64,000 nt of DNA from Porites lobata (lineage: Eukaryota > Cnidaria > Anthozoa > Scleractinia > Poritidae): the NCBI GenBank assembly GCA_942486035.1, contig CALNXK010000070.1:692501-756500 (forward strand), read 5' to 3'. The position numbers and the translations under genes are program-made. The notes below the pieces were generated by a model. It did no database searches. It was not told the DNA's origin and worked only from the letters and a program-made list of their open reading frames with translations. Positions 34,331 to 45,379 of the stretch are shown here, piece after piece. Numbering within the stretch: the first letter of the stretch is position 1; every line of letters begins with the position of its first letter.

Positions 34331-36606
34331 TCTCTGTTACCATGTTGATCTGTTTCCTTGTTACCTTGTTACTCCGTTTCCTTGTTACCTAATTACTCTG
34401 TTACCTTGTTACTCTGTTTCCTTGTTACCCTGTTACCTTGTTACTCTGTTACCCTGTTACCTTGTCACTCTGTTACCGTGTTACTCTGTTACCTTGTTAC
34501 CTTGTTACCTTGTTACCTTGTTACCTTGTTACCTTGTTACCTTGTTACCTTGTTACTCTGTTACCTTGTTACCTTGTTACTATGTTACCTTGTTACTATG
34601 TTACCTTGTTACTATGTTACCTTGTTACCTTGTTACTCTGTTACCTTGTTACCTTGTTACTCTGTTACCTTGTTACTCTGTTACCTTGTTACCTTGTTAC
34701 CTTGTTACCTTGTTACCTTGTTACTCTTTTACCTTGTTACCTTGTTACTCTGTTACCTTGTTACCTTGTTACTCTGTTACCTTGTTACCCTGTTACGTTG
34801 TTACCTTGTTACTCTGTTACCTTGTTACCTTGTTACTATGTTGCCTTGTTACTATGTTACCATGTTACCTTGTTACTCTGTTACCTTGTTACCTTGTTAC
34901 TCTGTTACCTTGTTACTCTTTTACCTTGTTACCTTGTTACTCTGTTACCTTGTTACCGTGTTACCTTGTTACCTTGTTACGTTGTTACCTTGTTACTCTG
35001 TTACCTTGTTACCCTGCAACCCTGTTACTCTGTTACCCTGTTACCTTGTTACTCTGTTACCTTGTTACCTTAGCTTGTTACCCTGATACCTTGTTACATT
35101 GTTACCCTGTTACCTTGTTACCTTGTTACTCTGTTGCCTTGTTACCTTGTTACTCTGTTACCTTGTTACCTTGTCGCTCTGTTTCCTTGTTACTCTGTTA
35201 CCTTGTTACCCTCTGACCTTGTTACTCTGTTACCTTGTCACATTGTTACTTTGTTATCTTGTTACTCTGTTACCTTGTTACCCTGTTACCTTGTTACCCT
35301 GTCACCTTGTTACTCTGTTACCTTGTTACCTTGTTACCCTGTTACCTTGTTACATTGTTACCCTGTTACCTTGTTACTCTGTTACCTTGTTACCTTGTTA
35401 CCGTGTTACTCTGTTACCTTGTTACCGTGTTACCGTGTTACCTTGTTACTCTGTTACCTTGCTACCCTGTTACTCTGTTGCCTTGTTACTCTGTTTCCTT
35501 GTTCCTCTGTTACCTTGTTACCCTGTGACCTTGTTACTCTGTTACCTTGTTACCTTGTTACTCTGTTACCTTATTACCGTGTTACTCTGTTACCTTGTTA
35601 CCTTTTTAAATTTAATTGTTACTCTGTTTCCTTGTTACCCTGTTACCTTGTTTCCGTGTTACTCTGTTACCTTGTTACCTTGTTACTTTGTTAATCTGTT
35701 AGTCTTTTACCGTGTTACTCTTTTACCGTGTTACCTTGTCACTCTGTTACCTTGTTACGCTGTTCCCTGGTTACCTTGTTACTCTGTTACCTTATTACCG
35801 TGTTACTCTGTTACCTTGTTACCTTTTTAAATTTAATTGTTACTCTGTTTCCTTGTTACCCTGTTACCTTGTTACTCTGTTACCTTGTTACCGTGTTACT
35901 CTGTTACCTTGTTACCTTTTTTCCGTGTTACTCTGTTACCTTCTTACCTTGTTACTTTGTTAATCTGTTAGTCTTTTACCGTGTTACTCTTTTACCGTGT
36001 TTCCTTGTCACTCTGTTACCTTGTTACGCTGTTCCCTGGTTACCTTGTTACTCTGTTACCTTGTTACCGCATGTTACTCTGTTACCTTGTTACTTTGATA
36101 GTCTGTTACTCTGTTACCTTGTTACTCTGTTTCCTTGTTACTCTGTTACCTTGTTACTCTGTTCCCTGGTTACCTTGTTACTCTGTTACCTTGTTATTCT
36201 TTTCTCTTTTTACCTTGTTACCTTGTTACTCTGTTTCCTTGTTATTCTTTTCTCTCTTACCTTGTTACCTTGTTACTCTGTCACTGTGTTACCTTGTTAC
36301 TCTGCTACCGTGTTACCTTGTTACTCTGTTACCTTGTTACTCTGTTTTCTTGTTACTCTGTGCCCTTGTTACCTTGTTATCTTATTAGTCTTTGACCGTG
36401 TTACCTTCTTACTCTGTTACCTTGTTACCTTGTTACTCTGTTCTCTTGTTACTCTGTTACCTTGTTACCCTGTTACCTTGTTACTTTGTTACCGTGTTAC
36501 CTTGTTACTCTGTTTCCTTGTTACTCTGTTCCCTTGTTACCGTCGTTTTACCTCGTTACTCTGTTACCTTGTTGCTTTGTTACCTTATTACTCTGTTACC
36601 TATTAC
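34320..36606. repeat. Minisatellite array A, 8-bp unit GTTACC(T/C)T, ~2.29 kb
   Basis: The array is built of 8-bp words GTTACCTT, GTTACTCT and GTTACCCT, often as 16-bp pairs. Because 8 is not a multiple of 3, all three + frames stay open with a 24-bp (8-residue) CYLVTLLP-like period. The long cysteine/leucine-rich frames are therefore artefacts. Between 35600 and 36060 a larger unit of about 220-270 bp is repeated twice, marked by CCTTTTTAAATTTAATTG at 35601 and 35822. Confidence 0.95.
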
Positions 36607-37230
36607 CTCAGGGTATCTGGGAATGTGTGTAGGCGTAATACGTCACATGCACATCTTGTGAGAGTTAAAGCGCACTTGCCATTGAGGTGCCTAGGACGGC
36701 GGGATTAGTCAGTAACAGATTGTGGTAATGCTTAACTTCCCCCGAGGCCTTGTTTGACGGTTTATATAGTATGGCGTGGCAGTGCGTAAAGAACTGTAAA
36801 AAATTGCGATATGTATGTCCCGGAGCGATCTTGTTAGCAAATTCTCTTCGCAATTTTCGCAAAGAAAATAATTAAGCGAAAATTTTGTAAGACAATCACT
36901 TGCAAATATGGCAAGAGTAGCAATAATAACCAATAAACCAAAATTCTAGACTTAGAAAAAAATCGCAAAAGTAACAAGGATATTTCCTGCTACCTAAAAT
37001 CACTGAAAAAGTAAGAAATATCGCAAAAATAGCAATAACAACAAATTTAACAAAATTCTAGACTTAGAAAGAAAAATGGCCTAGAAGGGCCTCCAAAAGC
37101 ACTCAAATCTCGCAAAAATCGAAAAAAGTATCAAGGATTTTTCTTGCTATGTGAAGAGATTGAGTACTTTTATGTAAAGTCAGACTGCAGGGAGCCACCA
37201 GTTCAGCCCCAGTCAATCATACTAGAAACA
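36607..37230. other. Spacer between arrays, no gene
   Basis: AT-rich sequence with repeated words tcgcaaaaatagcaataa... and aaaattctagacttagaaa present twice (36940 and 37055). No credible coding frame was found. Confidence 0.5.
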
Positions 37231-37269
37231 TGCCTAGAAGAGGTTAAATTACAACATGCTAATTGATAA

Positions 37270-38250
37270 ATACAATCACGCCAAGAAACAATCTACCCAA
37301 GAGGGAACAACTTGCTATCAAACAACTAAAACAAAACCCGGACATCGACATTAAACGAGCAGACAAAGGCTCTTCTATTGTTGTTCTCAACAAAGAAGAC
37401 AAAATAAAAAAAGGTCAAATATAATTAGATGACAGAGAAAACTACAAACCCTTAGAAACACCAATGGTAGTAGAAACCTCTAGAAGGGTCAAGAAATTGA
37501 TAGATAAACTTTACAAGGAGAAACATATAGACGAGATGACAAGACGATGGCTATCCCTCACGCCAAATTTACCGCGAATACCACAATTCTACACTCTCAC
37601 AAAGATTCACAAACCAACACCAGTTGGAAGACCGATCATATCGGGCTGCGAAGGCCCGACCGAAAGAATCTCATCATTTGTTGATAGTCCCCTCCAACCA
37701 ATTGCTAAATCACAAAAATCGTATCTTAAAGATACGACAGACTTTATCAACTTCATAGAGAAAACCAGGGTCGTAGAAAATGCTATGCTAGTCTCTATGG
37801 ATGTAACAAGCCTATACGCAAACATCCCACAGGAGGAAGGAATTACCATTATATGCAAAGCATACGAAACATTCTATCAAAACAAACCTCCAATACCCAT
37901 CCAATACCTCGCAGATATGCTCAGACTAATCCTAAGGGAGAATTCTTTCCAATTTGTTGGAAAAAACTACCTCTAAGGACAAGGTACAGCTATGGGAACA
38001 AAAATGGCAGTTGAATTTGCTAACATTTTTATGTCTGCAATAGAGACAGAAATTATTAACAAAGTCCGCACGAACCACTAGTGTGGAAGAGATATTTATC
38101 AATGACATATTCTCATTGTGCAGGAATGTAGACAAAGAAGAAATATACTCATTCATCGAACTAGCAAATAACCACCAGAAACAGAAACCGCCTTTCTGGA
38201 TACATGTAATTACAAAGGAGAAATGAACAACACAAACTATGAAGCTTCAA
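37270..38250 (+). pseudogene. Penelope-like element reverse transcriptase fragment
   Basis: The best frame is 37464-37976. It shows FYTLTKIHKPTPVGRPIISG, SSFVDSPLQPIAK, SYLKDTTDF and MDVTSLYANIPQEEG, the early RT blocks of Penelope-like elements (PKIHK, GRPI, T/D-V-x-S-L-Y-x-N-I-P). After a TAA at 37974 the frame continues with GQGTAMGTKMAVEFAN (the QTHGTAMGT-like block). The catalytic D-D region near 38093 is frameshifted and altered. No GIY-YIG endonuclease remains. It lies between the two minisatellite arrays. Confidence 0.8.
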
Positions 38251-38839
38251 GGTCAAAGATATACAACTACTTGGCCAAAAGGAGTCGTGTATGGCCTGTC
38301 AAAATTATGAAACATATTTCCTCGTTTTGTGCGATTTTCAACGATTGTCTCGATAAAAAAAAACGAATGCAATAAAACTTCGGCCTCACTTGTGTGGTAT
38401 TGACTAAAAGTACCCAAACGTTACGCCTGTTGTAGGACCCTGCCGCGTTGGTAAGTCATTTTACAAGGGCGCCTTAAGACTCAGCGTTTTATGCAAAATA
38501 TCTGATCGCAAAAATATTGCTCAGAAATTTCGCTTACATTTTTTGGAAAATCATGCTAAAAGTATAAAAGCCAAAAGAAACTATAAAAGGCTTCAGGTGC
38601 AATAGCATTGAGACACAGAGCCTTCGTCATGGTCCAAGCCCTGTTCTCAAAAAAGGAAACTTGTGTTCCATTTCCGTCAAAGAGAAAAAATTTACCAAAT
38701 ATAGCTGATTGCTGTTAATTACCATAAACGAAAAACGAATTGTAATGCAAACCATTCAACCACGAGCATACTCGCCAAAAACGCGTCCATTTGGGAAAAA
38801 AAATTACGACTTGTCATACAAAAATAAACTAAACTTTAG
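38251..38839. other. Spacer, no gene recognised
   Basis: AT-rich host-like sequence between the Penelope fragment and the right minisatellite array. No feature could be supported. Confidence 0.5.
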
Positions 38840-40053
38840 ACAACAGGGTAAAAGAGTAACAAGGTAACAGAGTAACAAGGTAACAAGGCAACAGAGTAAC
38901 AAGGTAACAAGGAAACAGAGTAACAAGGTTAGAAGGTAACAGAGTAATAAGGTAACAGAGTAACAAGGTAACAAGGCAACAGAGTAACAAGGTAACAACG
39001 TAACAGAGTAACAAGGTAACAAGCGAACAAGTTAACAGTAACAAGGTAACAGAGTAACAAGGTAACAAGGGAACAAGGGAACAAGGGAACAAGGGAACAA
39101 GGTAACAGTAACAAGGGAACAAGGGAACAAGGGAAAAGAGTAGCAAATTAACAAGGGAACAAAGTAACAGAGTAACAAGGCAACAGAGTAACAAGGGAAC
39201 AAAGTAACAAGGTAACAGAGTAACAAGGTGACAAGGTAAAAAGATAACAGAGTAACAAGGTAACAAGGTAACAAGGGAACAGGGTAAAAAGGAAAAGAAG
39301 TAACAAGGTAACCAGGGAACAGAGTAACACGGTAACCAGCTAACAGAGTAATAAGGTAACAAGGTAACAGACTAACAAGGAAACAGGGTAACAAGGAAAC
39401 AGAGTAACAAGGTAACAGAGTAACAAGGTAATAAGGTAACAGAGTAACACCGTAACAAGGTACCAGAGTAACAAGGTAACAAGGTAACAGAGTAACAAGG
39501 TAACAGGGTAACAAGGTAACAGAGTAACACGGTAACAAGGTAACAGAGTAATAAGGTAACAGGGTAACAGAGTAACAAGGTAACAGGGTAACGGAGTAAC
39601 AAGGTAACAGGGTAACAAGGAAACAGAGTAACGTACAAGGTAACAGGGTAACAAGGTAACAGAGTAACAAGGTAACAAGGTAACAGAGTAACAAGGTAAC
39701 AAAGTGATAGAGTAACAAGGTAACAAGGTGACAGAGTAACAAGGTAACAGAGTAACAGAGTAACAAGGTAACAGGGTAACAAGGAAACAGTAACAAGGTA
39801 ACAGAGTAACAAGGTAATAAGGTAACAGAGTAACAAGGTAACAAGGTAACAGAGTAACAAGGTAACAGGGTAACAGAGTAACAAGGTAAAAGGGTAACAG
39901 AGCAACAAGGTAACAGGGTAACAAGAAAACAGAGTAACAAGGTAACAGGGTAACAAGGTAACAGAGTAACAAGGTTACAGAGTAACAAAGTAACAAGATA
40001 ACAGAGTAACAAGGTAACAGGGTAACACGGAAACAGAGTAACAAGGTAGCAAG
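38840..40053. repeat. Minisatellite array B, left part (inverse of array A)
   Basis: The same 8-bp unit as array A on the opposite strand (AAGGTAAC, AGAGTAAC, AGGGTAAC). It continues after the insertions at 40054 and 40396. Summing 38840-40053, 40377-40395 and 42395-43440 gives about 2.28 kb, nearly the size of array A. Confidence 0.95.
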
Positions 40054-40376
40054 GGGCGCTTTCCATTTAGTTAAAATTTCCGGAATTTCTGGTTCGGCGG
40101 TAAATGGAACACGTTTCGTCGGTTCGTCCCACTGGAAAATTCCCAGAAAAAGTGGAAAATCTAAAAAGGTGGTCCCGTTTTCCCGGTTGGAATTTCCGAA
40201 CGGAATGTCGTGTTCCATTGACGTTTCTTGTAGTTTGTACCAGTTCCAGGTCCACGGTCGGGCACCCGGCCACGTACCGGGGTTTACGACCAAATGGAAC
40301 AACTTTTTACCAATCGGAAATTCCACTTTTGCTACCACCGAAATTTCCAGTTTTTTTTCGTAAATGGAAAGCGCCC
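40054..40376. mobile_element. 323-bp MITE inside the minisatellite
   Basis: The termini GGGCGCTTTCCATTTA and TAAATGGAAAGCGCCC are exact 16-bp inverted repeats. The array resumes immediately on both sides with caag-containing units, so a short duplication such as CAAG/AAG is likely but ambiguous in repeat DNA. The interior has several ATTTCC/GGAAAT words but no ORF of note. Confidence 0.85.
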
Positions 40377-40395
40377 AAGGTAACAGAGTAACAAG

Positions 40396-42394
40396 AGTAG
40401 TATAGGAGGGACCGGTTAGGCCTCTTTTTTGGGGGGGAATCTCATTAAGGTGGGGGGGAATAAATTAACGTCGCTGACGTCATATGCTATTGTATTGATC
40501 TCATGAATAAAATGCTGTGGAATAAATTGACGTCACTGACGTCACAGGTTATTGTCTTGATCTCATGAATAAAATGCGTAGGAATCTCATTAAGATAAGG
40601 TCGTGTGTTATTTTTAGTTGGTTTAGGTTTTCTAGTTACTTTTATGTCGATAGACGTCTTCCTTTTCGATTGGTTAGTTAGAAAATAAGAAACGTTTTCA
40701 TTGGTTAATTCATAGTGTCTGAGGAGTAAAGTCAAACTTGTCTGTGACTTAAAATCACTGAGACGTAACGTAATTATGCACTTCCTATTTCCTGCTGCTG
40801 TGATTGTCCTTGTTCCGGTTCACTGATTTTTGGCGGGCAAATCGTGTATATTAAAGAGGGCAAAGGCAAACTAGCTCTTTTTTACACTGCAAGCAATGTT
40901 TTACTTACCCCTCCTCCTCCTCATTTTTATTGTTTTCCCTCCTCCTCCTCCTCCTCCTCCTCATTTTTTATTGTTTTCTCTCCTCCTCCTCCTCCACCTC
41001 CTCCTCCTCACTTTTATGGTTTTCCCTCCTCCTCCTCATTTTGGTTGTTTTTCCCTCCTCCACCTCCTCCTCCTCATTTTAATTGTTTTCCCTCCACCAC
41101 CACCACCACCACAACATTTCTATTGTTTTCCCTCCACCACCACCACCGCCACCACATTTCTATTGTTTTCCCTCCACCACCACCACCACCACCACGGCCA
41201 CCACATTTCTATTGTTTTCCCTCCACCACCACCACCACATTTCTATTGTTTTCCCTCCACCACCACCACCACCACCGCCACCACATTTTCATTGCTTCCC
41301 TCCTTGAGTTTGGCCTTTTAGGCCTGATTTTGGCTTCTTTGGCCTTTTGAGGGAAACAATGAAAATGTGGTGGCTGTGGTGGTGGTGGTGGTGGAGGGAA
41401 AACAATAGAAATGTGGTGGTGGTGGTGGAGGGAAACAATAGAAATGTGGTGGTGGTGGTGGTGGTGGAGGGAAACAATAGAAATGTGGTGGAGGTGGTGG
41501 TGGTGGTGGTGGAGGGAAAACAATAGAAATGTGGTGGTTGTGGTGGTGGTGGTGGAGGGAAAACAATAGAAATGTGGTGGTGGTGGTGGAGAGAAAACAA
41601 TAGAAATGTGGTGGCAGTTGTGGTGGTGGTGGTGGTGGTGGTGGTGGTGGAGGGAAAACAATAGAAATGTGGTGGCGGTGGTGGTGGTGGAGGGAAAACA
41701 ATAGAAATGTGGTGGTGGTGGTGGTGGTGGTGGTGGAGGGAAAACAATTAAAATGAGGAGGAGGAGGTGGAGGAGGGGGAAAACAATCAAAATGAGGAGG
41801 AGGAGGGAAAACCATAAAAATGAGGAGGACGAGGTGGAGGAGGAGGAGGAGAGAAAACAATAAAAAATGAGGAGGAGGAGGGGTAAGTAAAACATTGCTT
41901 GCAGTGTAAAAAAGAGCTAGTTTGCCTTTGCCCTCTTTAATATACACGATTTGCCCGCCAAAAATCAGTGAACCGGAACAAGGACAATCACAGCAGCAGG
42001 AAATAGGAAGTGCATAATTACGTTACGTCTCAGTGATTTTAAGTCACAGACAAGTTTGACTTTACTCCTCAGACACTATGAATTAACCAATGAAAACGTT
42101 TCTTATTTTCTAACTAACCAATCGAAAAGGATGACGTCTATCGACATTAAAGTAACTAGAAAACCTAAACCAACTAAAAATAACACACAACCTTATCTTA
42201 ATGAGATTCCTACGCATTTTATTCATGAGATCAAGACAATAACCTATGACGTCAGTGACGTCAATTTATTCCACAGCATTTTATTCATGAGATCAATACA
42301 ATAGCCTATGACGTCAGCGACGTTAATTTATTCCCCCCCACCTTAATGAGATTCCCCCCAAAAAAGAGGCCTAACCGGTCCCTCCTATACTACT
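40396..42394. mobile_element. 1,999-bp foldback element (two ~1-kb inverted arms)
   Basis: The arms at 40396-41303 and 41348-42394 are near-identical inverted copies, joined by a ~44-bp unique loop. The ends are AGTAGTATAGGAGGG and its inverse. AACAAG is repeated directly at 40390-40395 and 42395-42400. Each arm contains TGACGTCA-type words, a ~250-bp block open in one frame (40487-40735 minus, 42056-42304 plus) and a long CCT/CCA trinucleotide tract. The arms differ mainly in microsatellite length. The His/Pro-rich frames are microsatellite translations. Confidence 0.88.
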
Positions 42395-43440
42395 AACAAG
42401 GTAACAGGGTACCAGAGTAACAAGGTAACAGGGTAACTAGGTAGAGTAACAAGATAACAGGGTAACAAGGTAACAGAGTAACAAGGTAATAGAGTAACAA
42501 GGTAACAGAGTAACAAGGTAACAGAGTAACAAGGTAACAGGGTAACAGAGTAACAAGGTAACAAGGTAACAAGGTAACAGAGTAACAAGGTAACAAGGTA
42601 ACAGAGTAACAAGGTAACAGGGTAACAGAGTAACAAGGTAAAAGGGTAACAGAGTAACAAGGTAACAGGGTAGCAAGGAAACAGAGTAACAAGGTAACAG
42701 GGTAACAAAGTAACAAGGTAACAGAGTAACAAGGTAACAGGGTAACACGGAAACAGAGTAACAAGGTAACAAGGTAACAGAGTAACAAGGTAATAGAGTA
42801 ACAAGGTAACAGGGTAACAGAGTAACAAGGTAACAGGGTAACAAGGTAGAGTAACAAGATAACAGGGTAACAAGGTAACAGAGTAACAAGGTAATAGAGT
42901 AACAAGGAAACAGAGTAACAAGGTAACAAGATAACAAGAAAACAGAGTAACAAGGTAACAAGGTAACAGAGTAACAAGGTAACAAGGTAACAAGGTAACA
43001 AGGTAACAAGGTAACAAGGTAACAGAGTAACACGGCAACAAGGTAACAGAGTAACAAGGTAACAAGGTAACAGAGTAGCAAGGTAACAGAGTAACAAGGT
43101 AACAGGGTAAAAAGGAAACAGAGTAACAAGGTAACAAGGTAACAGGGTAACAAGGTAACAGGGTAACAAGGTAACAGAGTAACAAGGTAACAGGGTAACA
43201 AGATGACAGAGTAACAAGGTAACAGAGTAACAAGGTAACGGAGTAACAAGGTAACAGGGTAATAGGGTAACAGAGTAACAAGGTAACATGGTAACAAGGT
43301 AACAGAGTAACAAGGTAACAGGGTAACAAGGTCACAGGATAACAATGTAACAGAGTAACAAGGAAACAGAGTAACAAGGTAATAAGAAAACAGAGCAACA
43401 AGGAAACAAGGAAACAGATCAACAAGGTAACAGAGAACAG
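42395..43440. repeat. Minisatellite array B, right part
   Basis: Continuation of the GGTAACAG/GTAACAAG array after the foldback insertion. The outer end grades into the inverted flank copy (43440-43532). Its three open minus frames come from the 8-bp period. Confidence 0.95.
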
Positions 43441-43532
43441 AACTACAAGGCAACAAAGAACCAAGTAGAAAGAGTGAAGGTATAAGTTAAGTAGGTAAAA
43501 TCGGTACAATATATGAAGTACCTACCCTTTAA
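43440..43532. repeat. Right flank segment, inverted copy of 34222-34330
   Basis: It reads, in inverse, the same non-satellite block that precedes array A (caaagaaccaagtagaaagagtg, ggtataagttaag, atatgaagtacct). This ties the two arrays together as arms of one large inverted structure. Confidence 0.7.
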
Positions 43533-43734
43533 GCTCCTCAAACCGCTGTGCAGTAACCATAAACGCAAGCGCAGTAAAGCCACTATCTTGGTTCAAGTCT
43601 GCAGTGTTGTACTTCCGGTCCGTCCCGGGATAATGCTGCTAAAGTGGTGTAAGGCCTTTTCCAAAGCCATTCCCGGATTTCCCCCGCGTTTACTCAGGCA
43701 AAAGCTTCTTAATGACTGCTTTATTTAATTAATT

Positions 43735-43877
43735 TAATTAATTTTATTGACCTTTGTCTTCTTTTATCATTGTTATATTCTTATTGTCATGTACTTGGTT
43801 TATAATTTTGTAATGTAAAATTGACTCTGATTAGCCCCGTGGGGACGAGCCAATAAAGTATGTATGTATGTATGTAA
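43735..43877 (+). mobile_element. LINE/SINE 3' end with (TATG)n tail
   Basis: The sequence ccccgtggggacgagccaataaag followed by tatgtatgtatgtatg is the usual 3' terminus of an L2/CR1-type LINE or its SINE. The upstream 43,735 region is AT-rich 3' UTR-like. No ORF is preserved. Confidence 0.55.
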
Positions 43878-43879
43878 GG

Positions 43880-44999
43880 TGGCTTCTCGTCTGTACAAGC
43901 TAAGAAGTATAGGTTGAACATGTTTAAAAGGCTCTGTATCGACAGTTTAAAACTTCATACCTGTTGAAGACTGGTAAATTGAAGGCTTTGATTGATATCA
44001 GAAACACGAAGAGTGCCTTTGCCCGATGTCGGCTTGCCGCCCAAGCGCCAGGTTCGGTTCAAGAGAGGCTTGTACGCGCTCAGAACTAAAATTAGACGGG
44101 AAATTATCATAGGCGTACGGGCCGGGGGGGCGAGGGGGGCTGCAGCCCCCCCAAATTTTGGGCAACTCAGATTTTTTGGGCAGCGAGAGAAAATTTGGGC
44201 AAAGCCAGTTTTTTAAGACGTTTCCGTGATTTTAAATCATTATTTTGAAGAGATAAATATTTTCTATTTTAACCTGAAGTTGGCGTAATAATCCACTACT
44301 GTTACATTCACACGAGACTGGTTGCCTAGCACGTAATGAGTTTCTGGTTATAAGGGAAGGGTATCATGTGCTGATTTTTTTTATTGTTGGGCACTGTACT
44401 GCAATGGGCCATTTCCAGTGGAGAATTGATTAGAGTAAACTTCCGCCTAACTTTCTAGAATCATCTCCGCTCGTAGAACAGTGTATGGCAGATAGCATCA
44501 GCAATGGGTCTGAAAGTGAAGAAGTGGCTGACTAATTCTCAGTTTGAATTACGCGAAGAATCTTAATTTTTTTAAAAAAAATCTATCGAGTGGTTTAAAA
44601 ATTATTCACTAATTTGTTAAAGTAGACCGAAATGTTTACAAAACTGCTAACAAGAGCGCCACGATACATACTACTAAAATCCTTTTTTGTAGCAATTGGC
44701 CAGAGCTATCTCCATGATCTTTCACCCACGTTTTTTAAAAGATTGAAACCACTATGAGGTGAAATTGCATGTCAAAAGCGCTTCATTTTCTACAGATAAC
44801 GGCCAAACATCAAGATTTTCCTTTTTTTACCGTATTTCTAACGATGAAAACTTTATCCCAAAATATCTCCGCAACGCTGTTACAGATTCCGTTTTAACTT
44901 CACGAACATCGAGTCAACTATTGGAGGAAAATGCTCCCGTGAACGATTTTGGAGCAGTTCCTAGTGAGAAATGTTGCTGCAAGTAAGTAGTGAAGGTGG
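43880..44999. other. Intergenic DNA, no gene recognised
   Basis: It holds a G/C-run repeat near 44110-44215 (gggggggcgaggggggctgcagcccccccaaa-type, with tggggcaa words), which looks like part of a dispersed element. No gene or RNA was recognised. Confidence 0.5.
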
Positions 45000-45330
45000 C
45001 CCCTTTGGGTACTGACCAATCAGAGCGCAGCAAAAATTTTCTCGACCAATCAGAATCGAGTATTTAGGTCAGGTGACCAAAATGACGTCACAATGTCCAT
45101 ATTCACGTGACCCCTGGGATAAAGAACACACGCATTCATAGGAAGACCCCTATAGTGGCGTGGTGGTTGAACGCATGCGCAGTGGGGCCCAAGGCTTTTG
45201 CCCTGCGCAGTCACGTGAATGGGATCGTAGGCACATGCGCAGACCGCCAAACTACTCCCCAGGTCCCCCGCATTCCTATGAGCACATTTCCGCGTAGACC
45301 TACTGCGCATGCGCAAACGCTCAAAACAAG
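45000..45330. promoter_or_regulatory. CpG-rich stretch with NRF1-like sites and CCAAT boxes
   Basis: TGCGCATGCGCA at 45304-45315 is a perfect 12-bp palindrome fitting the NRF1-type consensus. Related words lie at 45172-45181 (CGCATGCGCA) and 45232-45241 (CACATGCGCA). Two CCAATCAGA words lie at about 45027 and 45056, and CACGTGA at about 45105 and 45213. No adjacent coding exon is visible, so promoter function is only suggested. Confidence 0.35.
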
Positions 45331-45379
45331 CCCCAGACCCCTCGCATCCCAAAAGTCAAGAAAAACACACTGTTGTAGA

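Noticed and set aside
34311..36708. Long Cys/Leu/Val-rich ORFs on the + strand that look like repeat membrane proteins
   Set aside because: They are open in all three frames because the 8-bp minisatellite unit has no stop. The 8-residue CYLVTLLP-like period follows from the DNA repeat.
40844..41947. His/Pro/Ser-rich ORFs on both strands
   Set aside because: Translations of CCT/CCA trinucleotide tracts in the mirrored arms of the foldback element.
38804..43509. Long CYLVTLLP-type ORFs on the minus strand
   Set aside because: Same minisatellite in inverse orientation, interrupted by transposons. No start context or domain.
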